Positions 16,538 to 25,139 of a stretch of 64,000 bases of DNA are shown here, one piece after another. Origin of the DNA: RAM1 sp050247515. GTDB taxonomy: Bacteria; Pseudomonadota; Gammaproteobacteria; Burkholderiales; Burkholderiaceae_C. Location: assembly GCA_050247515.1 (NCBI GenBank), contig JBFWUB010000021.1, positions 1-64,000 of the forward strand. The letters are read 5' to 3'. The position numbers and the translations under genes were made by a program. The number at the start of each line of letters is the position of its first letter. The first letter of the stretch is position 1. The notes beneath the pieces were generated by a model. That model ran no database searches. It was given only the letters and a program-made list of their open reading frames with translations, and had not been told where the DNA came from.

Positions 16538-17692
16538 ATGCAGCGCTATCTGGATGGCCGTGCGGCGGCCGACCTTGCCCGGAAAACCGTCTTCCTGACC
16601 GGCCCCCGCCAGGTCGGCAAAACGTCGCTGAGCCGCCTGCTCATGCAAGGGCGTGATGCGCAATACCTGAATTACGATGTGTCCGCTGACCGGGCCGTCA
16701 TCGAGCGGAAAAGCTGGTTGCCGCATACCCGTCTGCTGGTGCTTGATGGTCTCTTCAAGATGCCAGAAGGTGCAATATGGCTCAAGGGCGTGATCGACGG
16801 CAAGCCGGCGCAACAGCAGTTGCTGGTGACAGGCAGTGCACGCATGGACACCTTCCGCCAAAGCGGCGACTCACTGGCCGGTCGCTACTTTGCGCTGCGA
16901 TTGCACCCCTTGAGCGTGCGTGAATGGTGCGACCACGCACCGCTGGAACTGCACGGCGGTCAGGCCCCCGCACCAGAGGAGTCATTGGCCCGCCTGCTGG
17001 AACGTGGCGGCTTCCCCGAGCCCATGCTGGACCCTGATGCGGTACAGGCAGATCGCTGGCGCCGCACCTACCTGGAAGGCCTTGTGCGCGAAGACGTGAT
17101 GGAGTTTTCGCGCATCAACGAAATCACCGCGCTGCGGCTGTTCGTGGACCTGCTGCGCGAACGCGTGGGCTCACCCCTGTCGCTGGCGTCCATGGCGCGC
17201 GATCTGGCGGTTTCGCCACCCACGCTCAAGCGTTACCTGGACATTCTGCAGGCGCTGTTCATTGTCTTTACGGTGCAGCCCTGGCACCGCAACATCGCGC
17301 GCGCCGTACTGCAGCAGCCCAAGGTGTATTTCTTCGACACCGGCTTGGTACGTGGCGACGATGGCGTGCGCTTTGAAAACCTGGTGGCCTGCCACCTGCT
17401 CAAGCACGTGCAGTGGCAGCAGGATGCGTATGGCCGCGAATGCGATCTGCACTACCTGCGCACCAAGGATGGCGCCGAAGTGGACTTTGCGCTGAGCGAC
17501 GCCGACGGATTGAGCGGCCTGATCGAATGCAAATGGGCCGACAACACCCCGCACAGGGCACTGCAGCGTTTTGCGGGGGAATTTGCCGGGTTACCTGCTG
17601 TTCAGGTCGTGCGCTCACTGCACCAGCCTGAACAGCGCGGCGCCATTGAAATCGCGCCTGCGGCCAGTTGGCTGGCCCGCCTCAGTGCCTGA
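16538..17692 (+). CDS. AAA ATPase with DUF4143 domain, altered Walker B
   Basis: A 384-residue protein of the AAA_14/DUF4143 type. Walker A is TGPRQVGKTSLS (about 21-32), then VTGSARMDTFRQSGDSLAGRYF and HPLSVREW; the C-terminal half has FFDTGLVRG, ENLVACHLLKHVQW, and a nuclease-like ECDLHYLRTKDGAEVDFAL...LIECKWAD segment. The position that reads LDE in most relatives is LVLDG (residues 67-71), so the catalytic Walker B glutamate is absent. No SD is evident and the mRNA may be leaderless. The last 11 bases overlap the 3' end of waaA. The function of this family is unknown; this copy looks like a recent insertion between tolC and waaA. Confidence 0.85.
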   Translation: MQRYLDGRAAADLARKTVFLTGPRQVGKTSLSRLLMQGRDAQYLNYDVSADRAVIERKSWLPHTRLLVLDGLFKMPEGAIWLKGVIDGKPAQQQLLVTGSARMDTFRQSGDSLAGRYFALRLHPLSVREWCDHAPLELHGGQAPAPEESLARLLERGGFPEPMLDPDAVQADRWRRTYLEGLVREDVMEFSRINEITALRLFVDLLRERVGSPLSLASMARDLAVSPPTLKRYLDILQALFIVFTVQPWHRNIARAVLQQPKVYFFDTGLVRGDDGVRFENLVACHLLKHVQWQQDAYGRECDLHYLRTKDGAEVDFALSDADGLSGLIECKWADNTPHRALQRFAGEFAGLPAVQVVRSLHQPEQRGAIEIAPAASWLARLSA

Positions 17693-18944
17693 CACCGTCC
17701 ATCAAGCCGAAGACCGCCTGCGCCGTCTTGTCCGCCGCCCCCCGATGCGCCGCCGCAAAAGTCTGCGCTGCCTGCACCGCGGCGTTGTGCTGCGCGCCGG
17801 CCGCGGCCAGCCGCAGCGCGGCCTGCACCGCCCCGGCTTCGTCTTCCACACGGAAGGCCGCGCCGGCTTCAACGGCCAGCTCGGCTGCATCGGCAAAGTT
17901 GAATGTGTGCGGCCCCATCACCACCGGGCAGCCACAGGCGGCGGCCTCGATCAGGTTCTGGCCGCCCAGCGGCGCAAAGCTGCCGCCCAGCAGGGCCACG
18001 TCGCTCAGGCCGTAGTACAGCGCCATCTCGCCCAGTGAATCGCCCAGCCACACGTCGCCCGCCTGCGGCGTGTCGCTCCAAGCGCTGCGGCGCGAGAGGG
18101 TGAAGCCCTGTGCCTGCACCAGCGCCGCCACTTCGTCAAAACGCTGCGGGTGGCGCGGCACGATCAGCCATTGCATGCCAGCAGCATCGGCGTGCGCACG
18201 GATGGCCGCCAGCAGTGTGGCCTCTTCCCCCTCACGCGAGCTGGCGAACATCACGACAGGGCGCGGACCCGCCGACCGCCACGCGCGACCTTGCGCCAGT
18301 TGTGCTTCATCCGGCGTCGCGTCGAACTTGAGGTTGCCAAAGATGCCTTGCACCTGTGCCCCGGCCTGACGCAGGCGCTTTGCATCGGCCGGGGTCTGCG
18401 CCCACACGGCTGCCAGCGCCTCGTAGGCCGGCATGGAAATCGGCGACAGCGCCAGCGCCTGCTGCAGGGACTTTTCACTCAGCCGCGCATTGGCCAGCAC
18501 CAGCGGCACACCGCGTGCCTTGCACTGCGCGACCAGGTTGGGCCAGACCTCGGTTTCCATCAGCACGCCGATGCGCGGGCGGAAGTGATCCAGAAAGTCG
18601 CGCACAGCCCCCGGCGTATCCCAGGGCAGCCAGCTTTGCGCATCGCCCGCACGCAGCAGGCGCTGGCCTTCGGCGCGGCCCGTGGCCGTGCCATGCGTGA
18701 GCAGCACCCGCAGGCCGGGCTCGCGTGCGCGCAGCGCGTCCAGCAGCACAGCGGCGGCCCGCGTTTCGCCCAGCGACACCGCATGCAGCCACAGCATGCC
18801 GGGCTCCGCGGGCGCTGCATAGTTGCCAAAACGCTCTTCAATCGCTTCCAGGTACCCCGGCTCCGCGCGCCCACGCCGCGCCAGTTTGCGCCGCAAAAAG
18901 GGCTGGGCCAGCCACATCAGCAGCGAATAGAACGCGTGGATCAT
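17682..18944 (-). CDS. waaA: 3-deoxy-D-manno-octulosonic acid (Kdo) transferase
   Basis: A 420-residue GT-B glycosyltransferase that adds Kdo to lipid IVA during LPS assembly. Seen are an N-terminal membrane segment (FYSLLMWLAQPFLRRKLARRG), EERFGNY, LWLHAVSLGETRAA, LLTHGTATGRA, METEVWPNLV, ARLSEKSLQ and in the second half GNLKFDATPD, ASSREGEE, VPRHPQRF, GDSLGEMALYYGLSDVALLGGSFAPLGGQNLIEAAACGCPVVMGPHTFNF. The start at 18944 overlaps the waaC stop by 4 bases. It is convergent with and overlaps the inserted DUF4143 ATPase. Confidence 0.96.
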   Translation of the reverse strand: MIHAFYSLLMWLAQPFLRRKLARRGRAEPGYLEAIEERFGNYAAPAEPGMLWLHAVSLGETRAAAVLLDALRAREPGLRVLLTHGTATGRAEGQRLLRAGDAQSWLPWDTPGAVRDFLDHFRPRIGVLMETEVWPNLVAQCKARGVPLVLANARLSEKSLQQALALSPISMPAYEALAAVWAQTPADAKRLRQAGAQVQGIFGNLKFDATPDEAQLAQGRAWRSAGPRPVVMFASSREGEEATLLAAIRAHADAAGMQWLIVPRHPQRFDEVAALVQAQGFTLSRRSAWSDTPQAGDVWLGDSLGEMALYYGLSDVALLGGSFAPLGGQNLIEAAACGCPVVMGPHTFNFADAAELAVEAGAAFRVEDEAGAVQAALRLAAAGAQHNAAVQAAQTFAAAHRGAADKTAQAVFGLMDGVRH

Positions 18945-19909
18945 GCGGCTGTCACCTGTTGCCAGGCCTGCCACACGGCGCCCACATCGGGCGCGGGCCG
19001 CGCGAACACGCTGCGCTGGCGGGCCGCGTCAACAGGCCCGGTACGCCACGCGGTGTCGAAGTTGTAGATCTGCACATGCGGCAGGTCCAGCGCCACGGCA
19101 ATGTGGCTCAGCCCGCTGTCCACGCCGATCACGCCCGCGCACGCGGCCAGCCTGTCGGTCAGGGTGCCCAGGTCCAGCCGCGGCCAGACCTGCGCTTGTG
19201 GGCACAGTGCCCGCGCCATGCGCTCACTGCGGGCCTGCTCATCCGCGCTGCCATGCGGCAGACCCAGTGTGTACCCCGCCGTCATGAGCCGGCGGCCCAG
19301 CGCCAGCCAATGGTCCTGCGGCCAGCACTTGTCGTCGCGCGATGTGCCGTGCACCAACGCCACGCAGCGGCCTGACACCTGCGCCGAGCCGTGCGCCACC
19401 AAACCGAAGTTCAAGGCGTCAGGCACCGCATGGCCCAACGCCTGGGCGCACAGCACACGCGAGCGCTGTACGGCGTGGATGTGCGCCGGCACAGGCACGG
19501 CCACGTCAGCCACCCAGCGGGTAGGCCGCTCGTAGCTGGAGCCGTCGGTCTGGTTGGCCAGCGCGTAGCGTTGGCCCCCGGGTGCCAGCCGCGCGAGCCA
19601 GGCCACCAGTGCCGACTTGCTCAAGCCCTGCAAGTCAATGACGGCGTCATAGGGCTGGGCCTGAAGATCTGCCTTGAACGCCCGCCACGCCGCGCGCGTG
19701 CCCGCGGCAAAGGGCGCCTTGCGCCAGCGCCGCAGCTCGCAGGGGATTACACGGCGCACGCCCTGGCAACGCGCGGCCAGCGGCGCGAAGCTTTTTTCCA
19801 CCACCCAGTCGATCTGCGCGTGGGGCAGCGCCGCGCGGATGTCCTGAACCGCCGGCATGGCATGCACCACATCGCCAAGCGAAGACAGCTTGACGATGAG
19901 GATGTTCAA
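18941..19909 (-). CDS. waaC: LPS heptosyltransferase I
   Basis: A 322-residue GT9 enzyme transferring the first L-glycero-D-manno-heptose to Kdo. The N-terminus MNILIVKLSSLGDVVHAMPAV and VEKSFAPL are typical, along with VIDLQGLSKSALVAWL, VALVHGTSRDDKCWP and CAGVIGVDSGLSHIAVAL. It sits between waaA and phosphomannomutase, overlapping both by 4 bases, so the LPS genes are translationally coupled. Confidence 0.95.
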   Translation of the reverse strand: MNILIVKLSSLGDVVHAMPAVQDIRAALPHAQIDWVVEKSFAPLAARCQGVRRVIPCELRRWRKAPFAAGTRAAWRAFKADLQAQPYDAVIDLQGLSKSALVAWLARLAPGGQRYALANQTDGSSYERPTRWVADVAVPVPAHIHAVQRSRVLCAQALGHAVPDALNFGLVAHGSAQVSGRCVALVHGTSRDDKCWPQDHWLALGRRLMTAGYTLGLPHGSADEQARSERMARALCPQAQVWPRLDLGTLTDRLAACAGVIGVDSGLSHIAVALDLPHVQIYNFDTAWRTGPVDAARQRSVFARPAPDVGAVWQAWQQVTAA

Positions 19910-21294
19910 TGCGCTGCCTCTTCAAACGACGCATCGGGCTTGACGCCGCGCAGCAGCGTCAGCATGTCGGCCTGGATACGGTCGAGCGCGGCCTGGGTGT
20001 GGCCCTCAAACCGCAGCACCAGCACCGGCGTGGTGTTGGACGCGCGGATCAGCCCGAAGCCATCGGGCCAGTCCACCCGCAGCCCGTCGATGGTGGACAC
20101 CTCAGCGGGGGGGGCAAAGTCGGCGCGCGCCACCAGCTGGCTGACGATGCCGTGGGGTTCACCCTCGGCACATTTCACGTTCAGCTCGGGCGTGGAAAAG
20201 CTCGTGGGCAGGCCGTTGAGCACCGCGCCCGGGTCGGCGTGCTTTGACAGGATCTCCAGCAGCCGCGCACCCGCATAGGTGCCGTCGTCAAAACCGAACC
20301 AGCGCTCCTTGAAGAAGATGTGGCCGCTCATCTCGCCGCCCAGCGGCGAGTCAATCTCTTTCATCCTGGCCTTGATCAGCGAATGCCCGGTCTTGAACAT
20401 CAGCGGCTTGCCGCCCGCGGCGCGGATCGCCGGTGCCAGGCGCTGGGTGCACTTCACGTCGAACACGATCTCGCCACCGGGCGCGCGCGACAGCACATCC
20501 TGCGCAAACAGCATCATCTGGCGGTCGGGGTAGATGTTCTGGCCGTCCTTGGTCACGATGCCCAGCCGGTCGCCGTCGCCGTCAAAGGCCAGGCCCAGTT
20601 CGGCATCGCCGTCTTTCAGCGCGCGGATCAGGTCGCGCAGGTTATCGGGCTTGCTCGGGTCGGGGTGGTGGTTGGGAAAGTTGCCGTCCACGTCGCTGAA
20701 CAGCTCGGTCACCTCGCAGCCTAAAGCGCGGAAGATCCCCGGCGCCGATGCACCGGCAATGCCGTTGCCGGAATCAATGACGATCTTCATCGGCCGCGCC
20801 AGCTTCACGTCGCCGGCGATGCGGTCGCGGTACGGGGCCAGCACATTCACCAGGCGCACCGTGCCGTGGCGCGCGGGCGCGGAACCGTAGTCGCCGGACT
20901 CCATCAGGCGGCGCAGCGCCTGGATCTCCTCGCCATGGATGGCGCGCCCGGCCAACACCATCTTGAAGCCGTTGTAGTCCTTGGGGTTGTGGCTGCCGGT
21001 GACCTGGATCCCGCTGCTGCACAGGGTGTTGGCGGCGAAGTACAGCATGGGCGTGGTGGCCGGGCCGATGTCGATCACGTCCACGCCCGCGGCGGTCAGC
21101 CCGCGCACCAGCGCGGCGCTCAGGCTGGGGCCGCTCAGGCGGCCGTCGCGGCCCACTGCCACGGTCGTTTCGCCCTCGCGCAGGGCCGCCAGACCAAACG
21201 CCCTGCCCAGTGCCTGGGCGACCTCTTCATTCAGGGTCGCGGGCACGAAGCCGCGGATGTCATACGCCTTGAAAATCGAGGGGGACAACTGCAT
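19906..21294 (-). CDS. Phosphomannomutase/phosphoglucomutase
   Basis: A 462-residue enzyme of the AlgC-like group, interconverting hexose 1- and 6-phosphates. The start MQLSPSIFKAYDIRG, phosphoserine loop GIQVTGSHNPKDYNGFK, Mg site AFDGDGDRLG and sugar loop GGEMSGHIFF are present. As the first gene of the waaC-waaA run it supplies sugar phosphates for LPS/exopolysaccharide. The start at 21294 is preferred to an upstream in-frame ATG because the conserved region begins there. Whether it prefers mannose or glucose cannot be decided. Confidence 0.93.
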   Translation of the reverse strand: MQLSPSIFKAYDIRGFVPATLNEEVAQALGRAFGLAALREGETTVAVGRDGRLSGPSLSAALVRGLTAAGVDVIDIGPATTPMLYFAANTLCSSGIQVTGSHNPKDYNGFKMVLAGRAIHGEEIQALRRLMESGDYGSAPARHGTVRLVNVLAPYRDRIAGDVKLARPMKIVIDSGNGIAGASAPGIFRALGCEVTELFSDVDGNFPNHHPDPSKPDNLRDLIRALKDGDAELGLAFDGDGDRLGIVTKDGQNIYPDRQMMLFAQDVLSRAPGGEIVFDVKCTQRLAPAIRAAGGKPLMFKTGHSLIKARMKEIDSPLGGEMSGHIFFKERWFGFDDGTYAGARLLEILSKHADPGAVLNGLPTSFSTPELNVKCAEGEPHGIVSQLVARADFAPPAEVSTIDGLRVDWPDGFGLIRASNTTPVLVLRFEGHTQAALDRIQADMLTLLRGVKPDASFEEAAH

Positions 21295-21407
21295 GAAACG
21301 AGTTCTTTCGGGCAAGTGGAGCGAACGCGCGATTGTAGGCCCCGCCCCATCCGGGCACATGTCCGGAAACGGCTGGTTTCAGCGCCTGCGCTGCGTATCA
21401 TGACCCC

Positions 21408-22931
21408 ATGCCCGCCGACACCACGCCCCTGCAACCCGACGCCTGCTACCTGGCGCTGAAGGCACGCGACGCGCGCTTTGACGGCAGCTTCTTCACCGGC
21501 GTCACCTCCACCGGCATTTACTGCCGCCCGGTGTGCAAGGTGCGCACGCCACGGCGCGAGAACTGCCGCTTTTTCGGGCACGCCGCGCAGGCTGAAAGCG
21601 CGGGCTTTCGCCCCTGCCTGCGCTGCCGCCCCGAGCTGGCCCCGCAAGCCCTGACCTGGTCGATCCAGGACGCCAGCGCCATCCTGACGCGCCAGGCCGC
21701 CCGCCTGCTGGACGAACCCGATGCCTGGGGCGACGAAGCCCCCACCGTTGAACGCCTGGCTGCCCGGCTGGGCGTCAGCGACCGGCACGTGCGCCGCATT
21801 TTTGAGGCCCAGCTGGGCGTGTCGCCGGTGCAGTACCTGCAAACACGCCGGCTGCTGACGGCCAAGCAGCTGCTGGCCGACACCGACCTGCCCGTCACCC
21901 AGGTGGCGCTGATCAGCGGCTATGCCAGCGTGCGGCGCTTCAACGCCGCGTTTGTGGAGCACTATGGGCTGAACCCCACGCAACTGCGCCGCGAGGGCAC
22001 GAACCGCAAGACAGGCGACACGCGAGGCACCGCCGTGCGACTGGGCTATCGCCCGCCGTATGACGTGCAAGCCATGCTGGGCTTTTTTCGCAAGCGGCTG
22101 ATCGGCGGCATTGAATTTGTCGCCGATACGGATGCCCCGCCCGCGCTGGGCCGCACCCTGCGTGTGGACGCAGCCAGCAAGACACACACGGGCTGGCTGG
22201 TGGGTGAATTCGACACCGAACGCAGCCAGGTCACGCTGCGCGTGAGTGATTCGCTGCGCGAAGTGCTGCCGCTGGTGATCCGCCGCCTGCGCGCCGCGCT
22301 GGACCTGGACGCCGACCCCGGTGCGATCAACGCCGTGCTGCACGGCGCCTTCCCGCACGGCGACGGCCTGCGCGTGCCCGGCGCGCTGGACGGCTACGAA
22401 CTGGCCGTACGCGCCGTGCTGGGCCAGCAGATCACCGTGGCGGCGGCACGCACACTGACCCAGCGCCTGGTGGACCGGTTTGGCGAGCCGGTTGAAACGC
22501 CGTTTGCAGCCCTCACGCGCCTGTTCCCTGCGCCCGCCGTACTGGCGCAGGCCGCCGGTGATGCACTGGGCCAGTTGGGCATCGTCAAGCAGCGCCAGGC
22601 CGCCATCGTGGGCATTGCGCGTGCGGTGGCCGACAAGCGCCTGGCGCTGCATGGCGGCGCCGAGGTGCAGGCCACCATCACCGCGCTGAAAGAACTGCCC
22701 GGCATTGGCGACTGGACGGCGCAGTACATCGCCATGCGCGCACTGCGCTGGCCCGACGCCTTTCCGGCAGGCGACGTGGCGCTGCAAAGCGCCCTGGGCG
22801 TGCGCACCGACAAAAACCCCGCGCGCGCCGCCGAAGCCGCGTCACAAAGCTGGAAGCCCTGGCGCAGCTATGCCGTGATCCGCGCATGGTCAGCGCCCGC
22901 AACCACGGACCCACCGAAAGAACAGCCATGA
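21408..22931 (+). CDS. Ada methyl-acceptor/AraC regulator fused to AlkA glycosylase
   Basis: A 507-residue fusion. N-terminal Ada domain binds zinc through Cys39, Cys43, Cys70 and Cys73 (GIYCRPVCKVRTP... RPCLRCRPEL) and can take methyl from phosphotriesters. An AraC HTH follows (LAARLGVSDRHVRRIFEAQLGVSPVQYLQ...). From about residue 205 comes an AlkA 3-methyladenine glycosylase with the helix-hairpin-helix LPGIGDWTAQYIAMR and the catalytic Asp in FPAGDVAL. So one protein senses alkylation, probably activates transcription and removes methylated bases. The stop overlaps ogt by 4 bases. Confidence 0.93.
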   Translation: MPADTTPLQPDACYLALKARDARFDGSFFTGVTSTGIYCRPVCKVRTPRRENCRFFGHAAQAESAGFRPCLRCRPELAPQALTWSIQDASAILTRQAARLLDEPDAWGDEAPTVERLAARLGVSDRHVRRIFEAQLGVSPVQYLQTRRLLTAKQLLADTDLPVTQVALISGYASVRRFNAAFVEHYGLNPTQLRREGTNRKTGDTRGTAVRLGYRPPYDVQAMLGFFRKRLIGGIEFVADTDAPPALGRTLRVDAASKTHTGWLVGEFDTERSQVTLRVSDSLREVLPLVIRRLRAALDLDADPGAINAVLHGAFPHGDGLRVPGALDGYELAVRAVLGQQITVAAARTLTQRLVDRFGEPVETPFAALTRLFPAPAVLAQAAGDALGQLGIVKQRQAAIVGIARAVADKRLALHGGAEVQATITALKELPGIGDWTAQYIAMRALRWPDAFPAGDVALQSALGVRTDKNPARAAEAASQSWKPWRSYAVIRAWSAPATTDPPKEQP

Positions 22932-23446
22932 AATACGACACCTCCATCGTCCAGACCCGTTACGAAAGCCCGCTGGGCCCGATGATCGTGGCCGCCACGG
23001 CACGCGGGCTGGCTGGCGTGTGGTTTGCCGGGCAGCGCCACCTGCCCGACCACGCAGGCTGGCCGCATGCGCCTGGGCACCCGGTGCTGGTGCAGGCCAC
23101 ACAGCAGCTGGCCGACTACTTGGCCGGCGTGCGCACCACGTTCGATCTGCCGCTGGACCTGCAGGGCGGCACGCCATTCCAGCAATCGGTGTGGCGCGCG
23201 CTGCTGGCCATACCGCGCGGGCGTACCGTCAGCTACGGTCACCTGAGCCGCGACGTGGGGCGGCCCGCCGCCGTGCGCGCCGTGGGCGCGGCCGTGGGGC
23301 GCAACCCGCTGAGCGTGGTGGTGCCCTGCCACCGGGTGCTGGGCTCGGACGGCTCGCTCACCGGCTACGCCGGCGGGCTGGAGCGCAAGACTGCGCTGCT
23401 TGCGCTGGAAGGCGCATTGATCGCGGATGCGCATCAAAGCCGCTGA
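22928..23446 (+). CDS. ogt: Methylated-DNA-protein cysteine methyltransferase
   Basis: A 172-residue suicide enzyme that removes O6-methylguanine lesions. The active-site motif VVPCHRVLG, the HTH arginine region RGRTVSYGHLSRDVGRPAAVRAVGAAVGRNP and GYAGGLERKTALLALEGA are intact. It overlaps the Ada-AlkA fusion gene by 4 bases, so both are coexpressed as an adaptive-response unit. The ATG at 22928 is used; an upstream in-frame GTG at 22886 would add an unconserved tail. Confidence 0.96.
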   Translation: MKYDTSIVQTRYESPLGPMIVAATARGLAGVWFAGQRHLPDHAGWPHAPGHPVLVQATQQLADYLAGVRTTFDLPLDLQGGTPFQQSVWRALLAIPRGRTVSYGHLSRDVGRPAAVRAVGAAVGRNPLSVVVPCHRVLGSDGSLTGYAGGLERKTALLALEGALIADAHQSR

Positions 23447-23502
23447 AAAAAAGCATGGGCAGCGCGCCGCAGCTTGCCCCGGTTTGCCACGACACTCCAA
23501 CC

Positions 23503-24405
23503 ATGCCCCTCACCCGCACCACACAGGCCGACGTGCTGCGTCGCCAGGCCCTGTCCGACTTCCTGACGCTGTCCGCGCTGTGGGGCGCGTCGTTCCTGTT
23601 CATGCGGCTGGCCGCCAACGAATTCGGCGCGCTGCCCACCGCCGGCCTGCGCGTGGGGATTGCGGCGCTGTTCCTGCTGCCCGTGCTGCTGTACAACGGC
23701 CACTGGCCCGCGCTGCGCGACCGGCTGGGGCCCATCCTGTTCGTGGGCCTGCTCAATTCGGCCATACCGTTTGCGTTGCTGGCCTGGGCGGTGCTGTCCC
23801 TGAGCACCGGCATGACGTCCATCCTGAACGCTACTGTGCCGATGTTTGGCGCGCTGGTGGCCTGGGTCTGGCTCAAGGACCGCCCCGGCGCATCGCGCCT
23901 GCTGGGCCTGGTGATCGGCTTTGCCGGGGTGGCGCTGCTGGCCTGGGACAAGGCCAGCTTCAAGCCCGGCGGCACGGGCTGGGCCGTGGTGGCCTGCCTG
24001 GTGGCCACGCTGTTCTACGGCATCGGCGCCAGCTACACCAAGCGTTACCTGAGCGGCGTCAACCCCATGGCACTGGCCACCGGCAGCCAGCTCGGCGCCA
24101 CGCTGGGCCTGCTGGTGCCAACCCTGTGGCTGTGGCCGGCGAGCCTGCCGGGCCTGCGCGCCTGGGGCGCCGTGGTGGGGCTGGCCGTGCTGTGCACGGG
24201 CATTGCGTACATCCTGTACTTCCGCCTGATCGCCAATGCCGGCCCGGCCAGGGCGCTGGCCGTCACCTTCCTGATACCGGTGTTTGCGGTGTTTTACGGT
24301 GCCATCGCCCTGGGCGAGGCCATCACGCTGTGGATGCTGCTGTGCGGCGCGGTCATTGTGCTGGGCACGGCGCTGGCAACGGGGATGCTGAAGCTGGGCA
24401 AGTAG
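23503..24405 (+). CDS. EamA/DMT-family transporter
   Basis: A 300-residue membrane protein with ten predicted helices in two EamA repeats: LSALWGASFLFMRLAANEFGA...LLNSAIPFALLAWAVLSLSTGMTSILNATVPMFGALVAW and the second repeat VVACLVATLFYGIGASYTKRYL...FLIPVFAVFYGAIALGEAI. Such proteins export small metabolites or amino acids; the substrate is unknown. Start 23503 gives family-typical length; longer frames extend back into ogt without conservation. Confidence 0.9.
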   Translation: MPLTRTTQADVLRRQALSDFLTLSALWGASFLFMRLAANEFGALPTAGLRVGIAALFLLPVLLYNGHWPALRDRLGPILFVGLLNSAIPFALLAWAVLSLSTGMTSILNATVPMFGALVAWVWLKDRPGASRLLGLVIGFAGVALLAWDKASFKPGGTGWAVVACLVATLFYGIGASYTKRYLSGVNPMALATGSQLGATLGLLVPTLWLWPASLPGLRAWGAVVGLAVLCTGIAYILYFRLIANAGPARALAVTFLIPVFAVFYGAIALGEAITLWMLLCGAVIVLGTALATGMLKLGK

Positions 24406-24537
24406 CGCCTCAAGGCGTCGCCGCGCGTTCGCAGGACATTTCCTACAACGGCTGCGGCAATTTTCCGCTGGGATGGGAAGCCGGCGCCGGGTAGATTGGG
24501 GTTGTCGCCCACCCTGCCCCCACCGCCGGAGTCCGCC

Positions 24538-24702
24538 ATGCCCATCGTCAACGCCAACACCATTCCCGTCGCCCGCCCCGCCAACCCGCGCGAGCCGATA
24601 CCAGCGTGGGCGCGACCCCAGGTCGCATGGCCGTTTCGCGTGTCCAAGCCGCTGGCGGCACAAACATCGGCAAGGCCCTCAGTGCCATCGTTCAGCACCT
24701 GA
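24538..24702 (+). CDS. Hypothetical short ORF, weakly supported
   Basis: A 54-residue Pro/Ala/Arg-rich reading frame with GGAG seven bases before ATG. No family is recognised and no hydrophobic or motif segment is seen. It sits in the 24406-24720 gap between the EamA gene and the tRNA terminator; apart from it, I see nothing convincing in that gap. It may be a chance frame in GC-rich DNA. Confidence 0.25.
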   Translation: MPIVNANTIPVARPANPREPIPAWARPQVAWPFRVSKPLAAQTSARPSVPSFST

Positions 24703-24720
24703 GCGGCGCACCGGCAAAGA

Positions 24721-24752
24721 AAAAGGTCTGTTGCTTGCACAACAGACCTTTT
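24721..24752 (-). terminator. Terminator of tRNA operon
   Basis: A perfect 13-bp stem: AAAAGGTCTGTTG at 24721-24733 with CAACAGACCTTTT at 24740-24752 and a 6-nt loop. On the minus strand it lies 5 bases after the tRNA-Asp 3' end and ends in TTTT followed by T-rich sequence, as expected of an intrinsic terminator. Confidence 0.85.
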
Positions 24753-24757
24753 GATTT

Positions 24758-24834
24758 TGGCGGAGTGGACGGGACTCGAACCCGCGACCCCCGGCGTGAC
24801 AGGCCGGTATTCTAACCAACTGAACTACCACTCC
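24758..24834 (-). tRNA. tRNA-Asp (GTC)
   Basis: A 77-nt tRNA with genomic CCA (24758-24760), acceptor arm GGAGTGG/CCACTCC, T-arm GCGGGTTCGAGTCCCG and anticodon GTC in CCTGTCACG. Third of three minus-strand tRNAs downstream of gltX. Confidence 0.95.
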
Positions 24835-24903
24835 TGGTAGGCAACATTTGCTCCTTGCGGAGCCAAGCCTTGCCAGCTTGTGCCTTGTTAACCGAGGTTA
24901 ATT

Positions 24904-24979
24904 TGGCGACCCTACGGGGATTCGAACCCCGGTACTTACCGTGAAAGGGTAATGTCCTAGGCCTCTAGACGATAGGGTC
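24904..24979 (-). tRNA. tRNA-Glu (TTC)
   Basis: A 76-nt tRNA with encoded CCA at 24904-24906, T-arm CGGGGTTCGAATCCCCG and anticodon TTC in CCTTTCACG. It is the substrate of the synthetase encoded just upstream (gltX). Confidence 0.95.
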
Positions 24980-24997
24980 AAAACCTGAACTGTTCGG

Positions 24998-25073
<76 letters not shown>

Positions 25074-25139
25074 TAAATTCCCGCTGCTGCTTTGACACAG
25101 CCCCGTTAATTTCCGAGCCTTGAATTATAGCCTGAAAAT

